Counted from the first letter of the stretch, positions 25,661 to 38,819 are shown. The stretch: DNA of 64,000 nucleotides from Cephalopachus bancanus (GCA_027257055.1 JAPVLO010000380.1:62001-126000), one strand, 5' to 3'. Numbers and translations: made by a program. Notes: generated by a model not told the origin, from the sequence alone.

Positions 25661-25940
25661 TTATATTTTTAATCGGAGTCTCACTCTGTTGTCCAGGCTG
25701 AAATGCAGTGGCAAGCTCACAGCCACCACAGCCTTGACCTGTGGGCTCAGGCGATCCTTCCGTCTCAGCCTTCCAACTAACTGGAGTCACAGGCATGCAC
25801 CACCACGCCCAGCTAATTTTTTGGTTTATTGTAGAGACTAGGTCTCACCAAGTTGCCCAGGCTGGTCTTGAACCCCTGGACTCAGGCAATCCTCTCCTTC
25901 CAAAGTGCTGGGATTACAGGCATGAGCCACCGCACCTGGC
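25661..25940 (-). mobile_element. Alu SINE, antisense
   Basis: Full-length but missing part of the right-arm poly-T; ends ACCGCACCTGGC. Confidence 0.91.
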
Positions 25941-26112
25941 TGAGTAGTAGTTTAAAAGCTTAAACGAACAGGAAGCCAGCACATTGGTCTCATGGGGTAT
26001 CACATAGGAGGAGAGCCTAGCCCTGCCCTGCTGCCTGTCTGGGCTTGGCCTTCCTGTGACCATGGGTGAGCTGCTACATCTCTCCCAGTGTTCTTTCCAG
26101 AGAAAGACATTG

Positions 26113-27965
<1,853 letters not shown>

Positions 27966-28271
27966 TATTTTATTTTATTTATTTATTTATTTTGTTTGAG
28001 TTGAAGTCTCACTCTGTCGCCCAGACTGGAGTGCAGTGGCTGCTCCTGGCCACTGCAGCCTCGACCTGCTGGGCTCTGGTGATCCTTCCGCCTCAGCCTT
28101 CCAAGTAGCTGGAATTACAGACATGTGCTACCATGCCCGGCTGATTTTTTGATTTATTGTAGAGATGAGGTCTCGCTGCCCAGGCGGGTCTCGAACCCGC
28201 GGGCTCAGGCAATCCACTCACCTTAGCCTCCCAAAGGCGCGGGATTACAGACTGAGCCACCGAGCCCGGCT
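27966..28271 (-). mobile_element. Young Alu SINE, antisense
   Basis: Lacks CAAGTTG, CpG-rich; flanked by CTTCAAAATATTTTA repeats at about 27959 and 28273. Confidence 0.95.
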
Positions 28272-28369
28272 TCTTCAAAATATTTTAATGGCTGCTCTAC
28301 ACCATTGTAATCTGTTATTCTGAAACAGAAACAAATGTAGAAGAATGCAAATAAAAGTGTAAAGAGAAA

Positions 28370-28654
28370 GCTGGGCTCGGTGGCTCAGCCTGTAATCCCG
28401 CGCCTTTGGGAGGCTGAGGTGAGTGGATTGCCTGAGCCCGTGGGTTCAAGACCCGCCTGGGCAGCGAGACCTCATCTCTATAATAAATCAAAAAATTAGC
28501 TGGGCATGGTAGCGTGCGCCTGTAGTTCCAGCTACTTGGAAGGTTGAGGCGGGAGGATCGCCGGAGCCCAGCAGGTCGAGGCTGTGGTGGCCGGGAGCGG
28601 CCACTGCACTCCAGTCTGGGCGACAGAGTGAGACTCCAACTCATCAAAAAAAAA
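28370..28654 (+). mobile_element. Young Alu SINE, sense
   Basis: Perfect 15-bp duplication AAGTGTAAAGAGAAA at 28355-28369 and 28655-28669. Lacks CAAGTTG; right-arm hairpin GTGGCCGGGAGCGGCCAC intact. Confidence 0.97.
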
Positions 28655-28686
28655 AAGTGTAAAGAGAAAAACATTAGAAATTATTT

Positions 28687-29183
28687 ACTTTTTTTTATTT
28701 TTTATTTTTTATTATGAAGTTGTGGGGTACAGTTAAGGGTTAGGTATACAATTGCGTTTCATTAAGGCACCCTATTGATATGGGGTGTTTCCCCATTCCC
28801 AGACAGATATTTGCCACTGTTAATCCCATCTCCCTCCCCCCACCATAGTTTCCCAGTACTGTCAGTCATTTTCATATAGTATTGCATTGTTGCATTGGAT
28901 GTTTAAGGTCCATTATATGAGTGAGAACATGTGATACTCGAATCTTTGTTTCTGTGAGAGGTCACTCAGTATTATAGACTTTAGTTCCAGGCAGGTTGCT
29001 GCGAAATTCATGATTTTGTTCTTTTTTATGGCTGCATAGTATTCCATCGTGTATATGTACCACATTTTTTTAATCCAGTCCTCTTTTGACGGGCAGCATG
29101 GCTGTTTCCAGGTTCTTGCTATTGTGAACAACGCTGCGACAAACATGCATGTGCAAGTATCTTTTTTATAGAGTGATTTGTGT
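28687..29183 (-). mobile_element. 5'-truncated L1, antisense, with ORF2 C-terminus
   Basis: The minus strand encodes the last residues of L1 ORF2p (MWYIYTMEYYAAIKKNKIMN then FAATCLELKSI) followed by the 3' UTR and a T-run/poly-A at 28687. Perfect 13-bp duplications TTAGAAATTATTT at 28674-28686 and 29184-29196. Stops upstream and truncation leave no active element. Confidence 0.93.
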
Positions 29184-29277
29184 TTAGAAATTATTTTCAA
29201 AATGCTGAGATTGGGGGCATACCCAAGGGAAGAAGCAACTAATATGGTACTTCTAGTCCAGATATGTTTTTTGGTTT

Positions 29278-29668
29278 TTGGTTTTTTTTTTTTTAAGAGA
29301 CAGGTTTTTACTTTTGCCCAGGTTGGAGTGTAGTGATGTGGTTGTAGCTCACTGCACCCTTGATCTCCTAGGCTCAAACAATCCTCTTGCCTCAGCCTCC
29401 TGAGTAGTTGGGACTACAGGCATGTGCTGCCATGCCTGGCTAATTCTTTTTTTTTTTTTTTTTTTTATGGTAGAGATAGGGTCTCACTATGTTGCCCAGG
29501 CTGGTCTTGAACTCCAGCTATCATGCCTGGGCAATTTTTTTTTTTTTTGTAGAGATGGGGTCTCCCTATATTGTTTAGGCTGGTCTTGAACTTCTGGACT
29601 CACATGATTGTCTTGTCTTGGTCTCTCAAAGTTTTGGGATTATAGCAGTGAGTCACTGTGCCTGGCCC
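29278..29668 (-). mobile_element. Composite antisense Alu pair
   Basis: A full right arm (29278-29440), then a left arm (29441-29520) and a second left arm after another T-run (29536-29668): two old Alus nested or fused. Diverged, GTGCCTGGCC end. Confidence 0.8.
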
Positions 29669-30345
29669 AGATGCGCTCCTGAGCTAAGTCTGATCTTTGC
29701 TAATAATTCACTTTTTTTTTCTTCCTGTTTCATTTGGATGTCTATTAACTGTTGATAGAGCCAAGAGTCATCTTTCATTAGAAGGTGTAGAAAACACTCA
29801 GAGTCTGTTAGCAGGTTGAGATCCCTCGAGAGCATTTACTAAGCCTCCTTTATGTGACTTGAGTCACAGGGCTGGGCCTCTTCCTTGGCGTCCTAACCAG
29901 TAGCCTGCCTCATCTGTATCCAACATCTGCTCATAACTATAGCACATCCATTTGACCAGGCCCTGGGACGCTCACTGCTTAGCCAAGACCTTTCCCTGGA
30001 GTCTGCAAAGGCGAGTGTAATTTATGGGATATAATTAGCTCTGATGTCTGCTATAGCATGTAAAACACCCTCTAGCTTGATGGAAATTCTCCCTTGTGAG
30101 GTAAAGCACTCCCCAAAGGCAGCAGCCATCAGACTAAAAGACTGGGGAGCCCAACTCTCAAGCAAAAACAAAACTTGATGCTTTTGTAAGTTGGCAGATT
30201 TCATTATTGGTAGGTTTGTGGTGAAGGGAAAGTATTTGTTGTTTGTTTTTTGTTTAGTCTAGAGATTCTCAGTGCTCTTTAAATTCTGGCATAGTTCCCA
30301 GTGGCTAAAGCTGGAAGATTTTACTCCTTCATTAAATTTTCTTTA
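29669..30345. other. Unique intronic sequence
   Basis: Nothing recognised. Confidence 0.45.
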
Positions 30346-30650
30346 AAGTCAGGCATTGTGGCTCACGCTTATAATTCCAGCACTTTGGGAGACTGAGGCG
30401 AGAAGATTGCCTGAGCCACAGGTTCAAGACCAGCCTGGGCAACATGGCAAGACCTTGTCTCTACAATAAAATAAAATAAAATAAAATTAGCCAGGCGTGG
30501 CGGCGTATGCCTGTAGTTCCAGCTACTTGTGAGGCTGAAGCGGAAAGATCGCCTGAGCCCAGCAGGTTGAGGCTGTGGTGGCCATGAGGGTGCCACTGCA
30601 CTCCAGCTTGGGTGACAGAGTGAGACTCTGACTAAAGAAAAAAATAATTT
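30346..30650 (+). mobile_element. Alu SINE, sense
   Basis: Interarm linker is an (AAAAT)n run; flanked by TTTCTTTAAAG and TTTCTTTGTAAAG. Confidence 0.92.
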
Positions 30651-30875
30651 CTTTGTAAAGATGTTCAGTGAGTTGTTTGGGTGCCCTAAAATCCTGTGCC
30701 CTTGAGGCCCCTGTCTCCATTCCGGCTCCTGGCACTGTAAGAAGTTGTGATTGCAGGGCCCCTGCCAGCTCTAGGTGCTGAGCTTCCTACCCTCACACTG
30801 CCTTCCATGGGTCTGACTGATACTGTTGCTGGTTTTCTGTCCTGTTGCCCTTTGTAGCAATGAAAACAGAATTTA

Positions 30876-31148
30876 GAACCCCAGCTTGGGAGGCCAAGGC
30901 AGGAAGATCACTTTGAAGCCAGGGGTTCAAGATCAGCCTGGGTGACATAGGGAGACCTGGTCTTTATAAAAAAATAAAATAAAAAGATTAGCTGGGCATG
31001 GTGACACATCTGTAGTCTTAGCTGCTTGAGAGGCTGAGTGGAGAGGATCATTTGAGCCCTGGAGCTCGAGGCTACAGTGAGCTATGATCGCAACACTGCA
31101 CTCCAGCCTGGAGGACGGAGTGAGACCGTTTCAGAAAAAGAAAAAGCA
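30876..31148 (+). mobile_element. 5'-truncated older Alu, sense
   Basis: Starts at CCCCAGCTTGGGAGGCCAAGG and ends GTTTCAGAAAAAGAAAAAG. Confidence 0.88.
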
Positions 31149-31348
31149 AATCGGTTTTCCTAATTTCTTAAGCCAAACCATCAGCTGGAAAAGCTATTAG
31201 TAACCACAGATGCCTGACACTCTAACTTTGCTTTATATTGACCAGACTTCCTTTCAACTCAGTGTTCCTTAAACTAGTCTATCCTCCCAGCACCATTTGA
31301 ACTGTGGCAGGTGAGAAAACAAGGAGCTTATCAGTGGATCTCTGTATT

Positions 31349-31512
31349 TCTTTTTTTTTTTTTTTTTTTGAGTTGGAGTCTCACTCTGTTGCCCAGACTG
31401 GAGTTCAGTGGCTGCTCCCGGCCACCGCAGCCTCAACCCACTAGGCTCCGCGATCCTTCGCCTCAGCCTTTCAAGTAGCTGGAACTACAGGCACGCGCTA
31501 CCACGCCCAGCT
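31349..31512 (-). mobile_element. 5'-truncated Alu (right arm), antisense
   Basis: Single arm with flanking ATCTCTGTATTT / ATCTGTATTT. Confidence 0.9.
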
Positions 31513-31550
31513 ATCTGTATTTATTAAAACTTTTTTTAAAAATTTTAATA

Positions 31551-31820
31551 ATTTTTTTTTTTTTTTTTTTGAGTTGGAGTCTCACTCTGTCGCCCAGACT
31601 GGAGTGCAGTGGCCGCTCCCGGCCACCGCAGCCTCGACCTGCTGGGCTCCGGCGATCCTTCCTCCTCAGCCTTCCGAGTAGCCGGAATTACAGGCATGTG
31701 CTACCATGCCCGGCTGATTTTTTTTTTTTTTTTTTATTGTGGAGATGAGGTCTCGCCGCCCAGGCGGGTCTCGAACCCGTGGGCTCAGGCAATCCACTCA
31801 CCTCAGCCTCCCAAAGGCGC
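31551..31820 (-). mobile_element. Young Alu SINE, antisense, lacking the outer left-arm end
   Basis: Stops at CCCAAAGGCGC instead of running to ACCGAGCCCGG, so about 30 bp at the 5' end is missing. Variant GTCTCGCCGCCCAGG shows the CAAGTTG deletion. Confidence 0.92.
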
Positions 31821-32130
31821 TATGTGGTAAAACATGGATTACATAAAATTCACCATTTTAACACTTTTTTGAGTGTACAGTTGGGTGGCATTAAGTATAG
31901 TCACACTGTTGCACAACCATCACCACCATCCACCCACAGAACATGTTAATCATCCCAAACTGAAACTCTACACCACGGCACAGTAACTCCCCGTTCTTCC
32001 TTCTCCCTAGACCCTGGTCACCAGTACTCCACTTTTTGTCTCTGAGTTTGACTACTCTTACACTAGTACTCCATTTTTTGTCTCTGAGTTTGGCTACTCT
32101 TACACTACATTGCATCCTACAATATTTGGC
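31821..32130. repeat. L1M-type 3' untranslated fragment with a 51-bp tandem
   Basis: ATAAAATTCACCATTTTAAC, GTGTACAGTTGGGTGGCATT and CACAACCATCACCACCATCC are old L1 3' strings. The unit ACTCCA(C/T)TTTTTGTCTCTGA... occurs twice in tandem at about 32023-32107. Confidence 0.65.
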
Positions 32131-32852
32131 CTTTTTTCTCTTTCTTTTAAGAAGGCTCTAGAGCTTAGCTGCTACTTCTGAGCTGTTTCCGAGCAGCCTA
32201 GCCTGGAAGGACTGAGGGTCAGAGAACCCACGCAGTGTGGTTGCAAAATATCCCTAGGCTAAACCAGCCCACCTCCCTCTGGTGTGATGGGCTTTGGCCA
32301 TACCAGGTGGTTCCTGTCTAGTCACTGTGGCTGAGTCTGTATCATTTCTTTCTTCTTCCCTGGTTCAGATGTTTGTATCTGACTAAAATCTGGTGAGATT
32401 TTTATTTTTATATCTTTATTTTTAAAGCTGCACGTATACATGGCAAAACGTTCCAACCATTCAAAAGTTCTCTTCTCCAGCCCTCTCCCTACGGTGATCT
32501 GAGATTACCCATCTCTTGGGTATCTTTCTGGAGATACTCAATCCATATTCAGTCCTATGTATGTTTGTATGTGTGTGGCAGTCTTCAGTTTGTGTATTAA
32601 TCTCATAGAGTGTTACTCATAGCTGTGGTTGAATCAATACCCAAGGTTCACATTTTTTGTGGCTATGGAAATTCTGTTTTCAGCTGAATCATGTAATATA
32701 CTATAATTATATTTTACTTCTCATCTTAGTTCATTTTCTGTTGCTTATAACAGAATACCTGAACTGAGTAATGCTGTGTGTGGCAGGTTTGGTATGACCA
32801 GAGTCATGGGGGTGAAAGTATTCACCAAGACAGTTATAAATTAAGAAAGGTA
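32131..32852. other. Intronic sequence with old unassigned repeats
   Basis: 32712-32775 (TTCATTTTCTGTTGCTTATAACAGAATACCTGA) is an ancient high-copy repeat; 32390-32650 looks L1-like. No gene. Confidence 0.4.
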
Positions 32853-33155
32853 GCCGGGCTCGGTGGCTCAGCCTGTAATCCCGCGCCTTTGGGAGGCCGA
32901 GGTGAGTGGATTGCCTGAGCCCGCGGGTTTGAGACCCGCCTGGGCAGCGAGACCTCATCTCTACAATAAATCAAAAAATCAGCCGGGCGTGGTGGCGCAT
33001 GCCTGTAATTCCGGCTACTCGGAAGGCTGAGGCGGAAAGATCGCCGGAGCCCAGCAGGCCGAGGATGCGGTGGCCGGGAGCGGCCACTGCACTCCAGTCT
33101 GGGCGACAGAGTGAGACTCCAACTCAAAAAAAAAAAAACAAAAACAAAAACAAAA
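32853..33155 (+). mobile_element. Young Alu SINE, sense
   Basis: Near-consensus; flanked by AAGAAAGGTAG at 32843-32853 and 33157-33167. Tail is A-rich with (CAAAA)n. Lacks CAAGTTG. Confidence 0.96.
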
Positions 33156-33167
33156 AAGAAAGGTAGA

Positions 33168-34170
33168 TCTATTAAAGGGAAGATACATTCTGAAGGGCAC
33201 AGCTGGCAGAGGCAGCATAGAGAGAGTGTTTGCTTTCTGCTGTCTGCAAAGAGGCAGGGGCTAGAGGGATGTTTCTATAAGACGGGTGTCAGGGTTTAGT
33301 GGGCTGGGGGAATTGTCTTCAGGGGAAGTCTGCAAAAGGAAATTTCCAGAGGTTTGTGAAGCCGTTGGTTGATTGTGGTGTTTTATTTCTTTAAGACAGG
33401 GTGAATTAACGGTAATAGTTAACTAGCAATAAATCGGTAACTACTTTTTTTTTTTACAGCAAATGTTTTACAGCTGTCTAACCAACTAACCAACCTTTAT
33501 GACTCTTGTTGTTATCAGTAGGTTTCTTTGTAACATTTGTAAAATTTCATCCTGAGATTTCCTTCTGCAATATAATATACTCCATTTACCCAATTGATGC
33601 TGCCATTTCCCCCACCCTTACCTTGAGGTAGTTTGCCTGGACACAAAACTCAGGAAAGTAATTTTTTATTTTAATTTTGGAGTCTTCAGCATATTTCCTT
33701 TAAGTTCTGAGTTGCTTTTGAGAAGCAGGCTGCTTTTACAATTAACTCATAAATGATCCGCTTTTCTTCTCTCTGGAAGATTTGGGGAACTACATTTTGT
33801 CTTAGAGCTGTGACATTCTCTGAGGAAGCCTGTTGGTGAGTATTTTCTCTCCCACTGTGCTGCCCACCCAGGGGCCTGGTTAGGAAAGACTCGTATTGTC
33901 AGTTCTTGAGCACTTTCTGGAATGATTCCCCTTCCCCCTCCACTTTCCATGCTCTTTCTGGAACTTTTCTTACTCAGTTATTGGGACACTGTAATGCAGT
34001 AACCCTGAATCTGAGAGGGCTTGTGAGTAGTGTTTACCTATTTAAAAGAGTCGCCTGAGGTTCAGCAGGGAGAGACATTTGTTCATTAGAACTTACAGGA
34101 GGCACTGATAGTGGCAGGTTGGTGAAAGGTTGGTGAAGAATTTGCACCACAGGGCAGTATAGCAAGAGGA

Positions 34171-34172
<2 letters not shown>
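33168..34172. other. Unique intronic sequence, about 1 kb
   Basis: Nothing recognised. No splice-bounded open frame. Confidence 0.45.

Positions 34173-34223
<51 letters not shown>
34173..34223. repeat. (TG)25 microsatellite
   Basis: Uninterrupted TG dinucleotides, directly abutting an antisense Alu where its poly-T would be, so it likely grew from the Alu tail. Confidence 0.98.
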
Positions 34224-34225
<2 letters not shown>

Positions 34226-34458
34226 TGGTCTCACTCTGTCACCTGGGCTGGAGTGCAGTGGTACACTCACGGTGATCCTTCCGCCTCAGCCTTCCAAGTA
34301 GCTAGAACCACAGGTGAGTGCCACCACATCTGGCTTATTTATTTATTTATTGTAGAGACGTGGTCTCACCAAGTTGCCCAGGCTGGTCTTGAACCCCTGG
34401 ACTCAGGCAATCTTCTTGCCTCTGCCTCCCAAATTGTTGGGATTACAGGCGTGAGCCC
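34224..34458 (-). mobile_element. Alu SINE, antisense, with right-arm deletion
   Basis: Begins GTGGTCTCACTCTGTCACC after the TG tract; part of the right arm (between TACACTCACGG and TGATCCTTCC) is missing. Confidence 0.9.
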
Positions 34459-35896
34459 AGCAGCAAAAGGCTTTGTAGTCAAAGCAAGCAAGTTAATTAT
34501 TCAAATCCTATATATGACTACATTGATTAAGAGTGACCAACTACATTGCTTTCAGCTTTGCTTGGTCCCCTGCAGCCTTGACTCATTACTGGGAATATGC
34601 AGGCTCTTCAGAGGCCAGTCTTGGCTAGAGGTTGCTTCTTAGGACAGGGGAAGGAAGAAGCCTTAGGACAGAGGAAGGAAGAAGGAAGGGAGAAACAGTC
34701 TATGTCTGTACAGTACCTCATAGATACCTAGATTGCTGTGCTGAGCTCAGAGGCTTTCCACTTGAGCCTCCGCAGGGACTTTGAGCCTCCTGTCTCTGCT
34801 GGGGAGAGAGGGGACACCAGATACAGTCCCATCCCTACCTCCACCCTGCCTTTTCAGTGGGAGCCTTTCCTTGGATGTCTAGAAAGCAACAAGTAGAATG
34901 ATTTCTGGAAAATCTTCACTGTGATATAGGTGGTGTGGATCTGGACTTGCTAATTAACAACGGCACCTATCCATCTCACTGGGTGCTTCTAAGCTCCTCC
35001 TGACATGCATGACTGAAAACAAGGTTTTGATTGTGTTCTCCTTGTGTTCTACATGCTCCTTTTCTGTTTCCGGGCAGAATCTTCCTTGCTGGTTGGCTTA
35101 AGGCTCTTCTGGACGTTTTGTGCAACCTGGTTTCTACAGTTCAGAGTATGTGCCAAGCTGCTAATTGTGCCTGATAGTTTCTCAGGCTCTCTGGGACTCT
35201 GCACAAGTATATCCTTGGGCTGCCTTTCTGTGGCTGTGCCCTGCAGTTCTCCTGCCCTTTACTTCCCCTCTGGCCCTTGTGTCTCTGAGTCCTGCTGCAA
35301 GCCTGCTGCCATTATGAGGTCCCAGGCCTTGAGCCAGAGCCAGTCTTCATAGACACTGGTGTTCTCAGCCTTCTCTCCTGTTCACTTTGCTGAACCCGTG
35401 CAAAAGATGATGCCTCTTCTATAATCGGCTTGTGAAGGGTGTGGTAATGGCCTCCCTCTTCAGTAGCCTTGGCTTCTCTTGGAACTTCAAAGACTAGACC
35501 AGTCAGCTGTGCAGAATCTTCAGGAACTGTTGACTGCCAGGATCACCCACCATTAAGTCACTAGTCATTGCCCACGATGGGCAGAGTATCATTCCAGATG
35601 CAAGATTGTCTCCCTCTTTCTTCAGCCCTCTCCTGTCACCGTGACATCCAGGTAGTCAATTAAGGGAAGGCCAGGTAGTCCCTTACTTGGAAATACTGTC
35701 CTGTGAGGTCTCCTTCTCTTTTTTCCTAGTGACCTCTAGGGATTGTGACATTTAGCCACTGCTAGAAAGCATGAAAGGATCTGACCTTTCCTTGACCTCA
35801 GTTCTCCCCTTGTTCACTATCCATTCATTAGGCACATTCCAGAATTATAAGTCAGAGATGCAGCTCAGATGTGCACATAAGGAAATGCAGTGACAA
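34459..35896. other. Unique intronic sequence, about 1.4 kb
   Basis: No recognised element. A GGAAGGAAGAAG tandem at 34648-34695 is a short purine repeat. The open frame at 35044-35352 shows no domain. Confidence 0.45.
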
Positions 35897-36349
35897 TGTT
35901 GCGGGATAACAGAGAGGCCGTGACATGGAGGCTATCTTTGGAAGTAGCAGTTTATTAGTGTCAGTGCGTCTCAGTGGGCTAATGCTCCAAGGCTGAGCAA
36001 CCTGGAGAGAGAGGAGGGGGTTTTATCTGTTAGTTTAGGTAAGGGAAGGGTCGGGTTGTATGGCTATACATTTTTCTTTGGAATTTGCAAGGTTGTACTT
36101 AGCAAAACCAGATTTTCAAAGAACAAATTGTCTCCAGGGTACACATGACAGGCAGGGGTTGTAAACTGATAACTTCACAAAGAGAGGATTTGGGGTAAGG
36201 TTGTAAATTGGTTACTATCTTGCATTTCCAGGAAAGTGCCTCTTGGCTATTTAGTTTTCTCAAGCTTGGTGTCTATCAGGTTTGGAGCCTGCAGGTTGAT
36301 CTTTAAAAGGAATAATTTTAACTGTTTTTAGCCCCTCTTTGCCACAACA
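35897..36349 (-). mobile_element. Probable solo LTR of an endogenous retrovirus, antisense
   Basis: The 453-bp segment begins TGTTGCGG and ends CCACAACA, imperfect inverted ends of TG...CA type. On the minus strand an AATAAA (plus-strand TTTATT at about 35950) lies 50 bp from the end, as in an LTR R/U5. No matching target duplication was found at the edges, and no internal viral genes are present. Confidence 0.5.
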
Positions 36350-36447
36350 GGGAGTCTTAACTTCTGGGTCCTGGAAACAATAAGGATTTAACCTGAACAG
36401 CTCTGATCTCCCCAGTTCTGACTGATGCCATCATTGACATATATTTT

Positions 36448-36743
36448 GGTTGTTTGTTTATTTTTGAGTTAAAAGCTCACTCTGCCGCTCAGGCTGGAGT
36501 ACAGTGGCATGGCTCACAGCTACCACAGCCTTGACCTGCTGGGCTCTAGCAATCCTTCCATCTCAGCCTTCCAAGTAGTGGGACTACAGGTGCACCCACC
36601 ATGCTCAGCTAATTTTTTTATGTATTGTAGAGACGAGGTCTTGTCATGTTGCCCAGGCTGTTCTGAAATCCCTGGGCTCAGGCAATGCTCTCGCCTTGGC
36701 CTCCCAAAGTGCTGGGATTACAGGTGGGAGCCACTGTGCCTGG
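36448..36743 (-). mobile_element. Alu SINE, antisense
   Basis: Full-length, with ATATTTT(G/A)G on both flanks and a second T-run following at 36761-36780. Confidence 0.92.
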
Positions 36744-36780
36744 CCAATATTTTAGGTTCCTTTTTTTTTTTTTTTTTTTT

Positions 36781-37447
36781 CACAGGCTAATAAAGGTCTG
36801 CAAAATGGTATTGTTGGAGAGCAGTTGTATTTAACTTGTTTAGTATTTGTTCTGAAAACTGTGTATTCAACCTGAGGGAAATGTGTCTCCCCGAGACCTG
36901 GGGCCCTCACTCACTGCCATGTGTCTGTTCTGGATGCTGACCAGGCTGTGCTAACCCCTAGCAGCTGCCACCCATGCCTGTGGGGTCCGTGGGCCAGAAT
37001 GGATCTCTCTCTAACTATGACAGCTTCCTGACCTCTCTTAAGCCTTAAGCTTCAGCCCTTCATAGTTGAGGGATGGATTTTATTGTGTGTTAGGCAAGCT
37101 GCTAGAAAGAAAAGTAGACCCTTCATGTTTTTCTTCCTTTTCCTCCTTCCCCTGGTCACCATCTTCTTTTCTGTGTCTAGTGAGGAATACTTTTGGGCTG
37201 GTAAAGGCATCCAGTGTTGGAGAGCATCTGAGAGTATTCCAAAATGTTCTTCATTCCCTCTCTCTCCTTCCCACTCCTGGCTAAGTACAGGTTTCATGTA
37301 TGTAATTTCCTGGTTGTAAACATGTTGGAAAGATAGAAAACAGGCTCATCAGCTTCTTAGAACCAAGGCTGCTTCATTATATCAGAGATTTTCTAACAAT
37401 GTTCTAATTATAAGGAATGCAAGAGAACATTTGTAATAAAATAATAT
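36781..37447. other. Unique intronic sequence
   Basis: Nothing recognised. Confidence 0.4.
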
Positions 37448-37686
37448 GAAGAGTGGATTGCCTGAGCCTGCAGGTTTGAGACCCGCCTGGGCAGCGAGAC
37501 CTCATCTTTACAATAAATCAAAAAATCAGCCGGGCGTGGTAGCGCATGCCTGTAATTCCGGCTACTTGGAAGGCTGAGGCGGAAGGATCGCCGTAGCCCA
37601 GCAGGCAAGGCTGTGGTGGCCGGGAGCGGCCACTGCACTCCAGTCTGGGTGACAGAGTGAGACTCCAACTCAAAAAAAAAAAAAAA
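37448..37686 (+). mobile_element. Young Alu SINE, sense, 5'-truncated
   Basis: Starts at GAGTGGATTGCCTGAGCC; CAAGTTG deleted; GTGGCCGGGAGCGGCCAC hairpin intact; poly-A tail of 15. Confidence 0.94.
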
Positions 37687-37974
37687 TGAATTCAACATGT
37701 AATTTCTGGGCATGAGCACCCCAGGAGAGATGATACCATACCAGGGTCTTGCACCTAGCTGCACCTTCAAGTACTTGACGCGTAATTGCTGCAGATGCAT
37801 GGTGCTGTCAGTGATGGATCTTCCAAAATGATGCACCATAAAGTTCCAAACATGACAAAGAGATACCACTTTCATGGTAGTTGCAGCCCTAGAAAATGAG
37901 GTGGATATCAAAGCCACACAAAATACTTTGTGTGCATGTAAAATGGAATGAAGTTCTAGTCTCAGAAGGTCATT

Positions 37975-38106
37975 TGGAATATGGAACAGTTGCCCCTGGC
38001 CCCTAAAAACGATGGTGCCCTAGACATTGTGATGACCAAAAACAACTCCACAAATTTCCAAAATGCTTTGTGGGGTTAATACCCTGATGCAGAGAACCAC
38101 TGGTAT
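37975..38106 (+). repeat. MER20-like hAT MITE fragment
   Basis: TTGCCCCTGGCCCCTAAAA, AGACATTGTGATGACCAAAAA and the terminal GAGAACCACTG resemble the MER20 end. Confidence 0.5.
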
Positions 38107-38145
38107 AGCATCTACTGTAGAAATCAAGACAGATGACAACACATG

Positions 38146-38575
38146 TATTAATCAGGGTTCTTCCGAGAAACGTAACCTATATTTATATCTACATCTGTAT
38201 CTGGAGAGAGATAAATTTCTTTTAATGAATTAACTCATCTATAGTAGGAGCTGGCATATATGAAACGAGCAGAGTGTTTGCTGGAGACCCAAGGAAGAGT
38301 TGATGTTGTTGTCTTGAGTCCAGAGGCAGTTTGGAGGCAGAATTCCCTCTTCCTCAGGGAACCTCAGTCCTTTCTTATAATGCCTTCAACTGATTGGATG
38401 AGGACCACCAACACTGTGGAAAGTAATCTCCTTTACTCAAAAGCCACTCATTTAAATGTTAATGACGTCTGAAAAAAAAAAATACCTTCACAGCAACATC
38501 TAGACTAGTTTGACCAAATAACTGGGTACCATGTTCTAGCCAAGTTGACACAGGAAATTAACCATCAAGACAAAT
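38146..38575 (+). repeat. Ancient interspersed repeat, family not assigned
   Basis: The order AATCAGGGTTCTTCCGAGAAAC, GCTGGAGACCCAAGGAAGAG, CCTTCAACTGATTGGATGAGG, GTTTGACCAAATAACTGGG, CAAGTTGACACAGGAAATTAACCATCA is that of a familiar high-copy mammalian repeat. It ends just 80 bp before exon 3. Confidence 0.65.
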
Positions 38576-38657
38576 GACAAAGTTGAAGAATTTTCTGTTC
38601 CTATAATAAGGATTCCAAGGGTAGCCACTGTAAATATCTTTATGTTTCTCTTTGAAG

Positions 38658-38758
38658 CATATCCAGTGTGCAGCGTTCAGACAATGGATCGTATATCTGT
38701 AAGATGAACATAAACAGTGAAGAGATCATGTCTGACCCCATCTACGTTGAAGTTCAAG
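38658..38758 (+). CDS. MERTK: MERTK coding exon 3: end of Ig-like domain 1
   Basis: A 101-bp exon whose first base completes the split Ser codon (AG|C) and whose last base opens a Gly codon (phase 1). It reads [20 protein letters not shown] followed by [13 protein letters not shown]. The YIC cysteine pairs with the FNCS cysteine of exon 2 to close the Ig1 fold, and SDNGSY is the usual D-x-G-x-Y-x-C block of Ig domains, also holding an N-G-S sequon. The donor is CAAG|GTAAGC. No stops or frameshifts. Confidence 0.96.
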
Positions 38759-38819
38759 GTAAGCCCAGAGGCCAGAGAGTTCCGTCGCCTGTAATAAATG
38801 TTTTGTGTATGATACTCTA

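Noticed and set aside
28913..29377. 154-residue minus-strand open frame with L1 ORF2 C-terminus
   Set aside because: Real L1 coding trace but 5'-truncated; listed as part of the L1 insertion and not as a gene. The upstream residues come from a neighbouring Alu.
37408..37917. 169-residue minus-strand frame whose N-terminal part (SLCHVWNFMVHHFG) looked like a processed pseudogene
   Set aside because: No family could be recognised and its C-terminal half is Alu; no A-tail or target duplication for a retrocopy.
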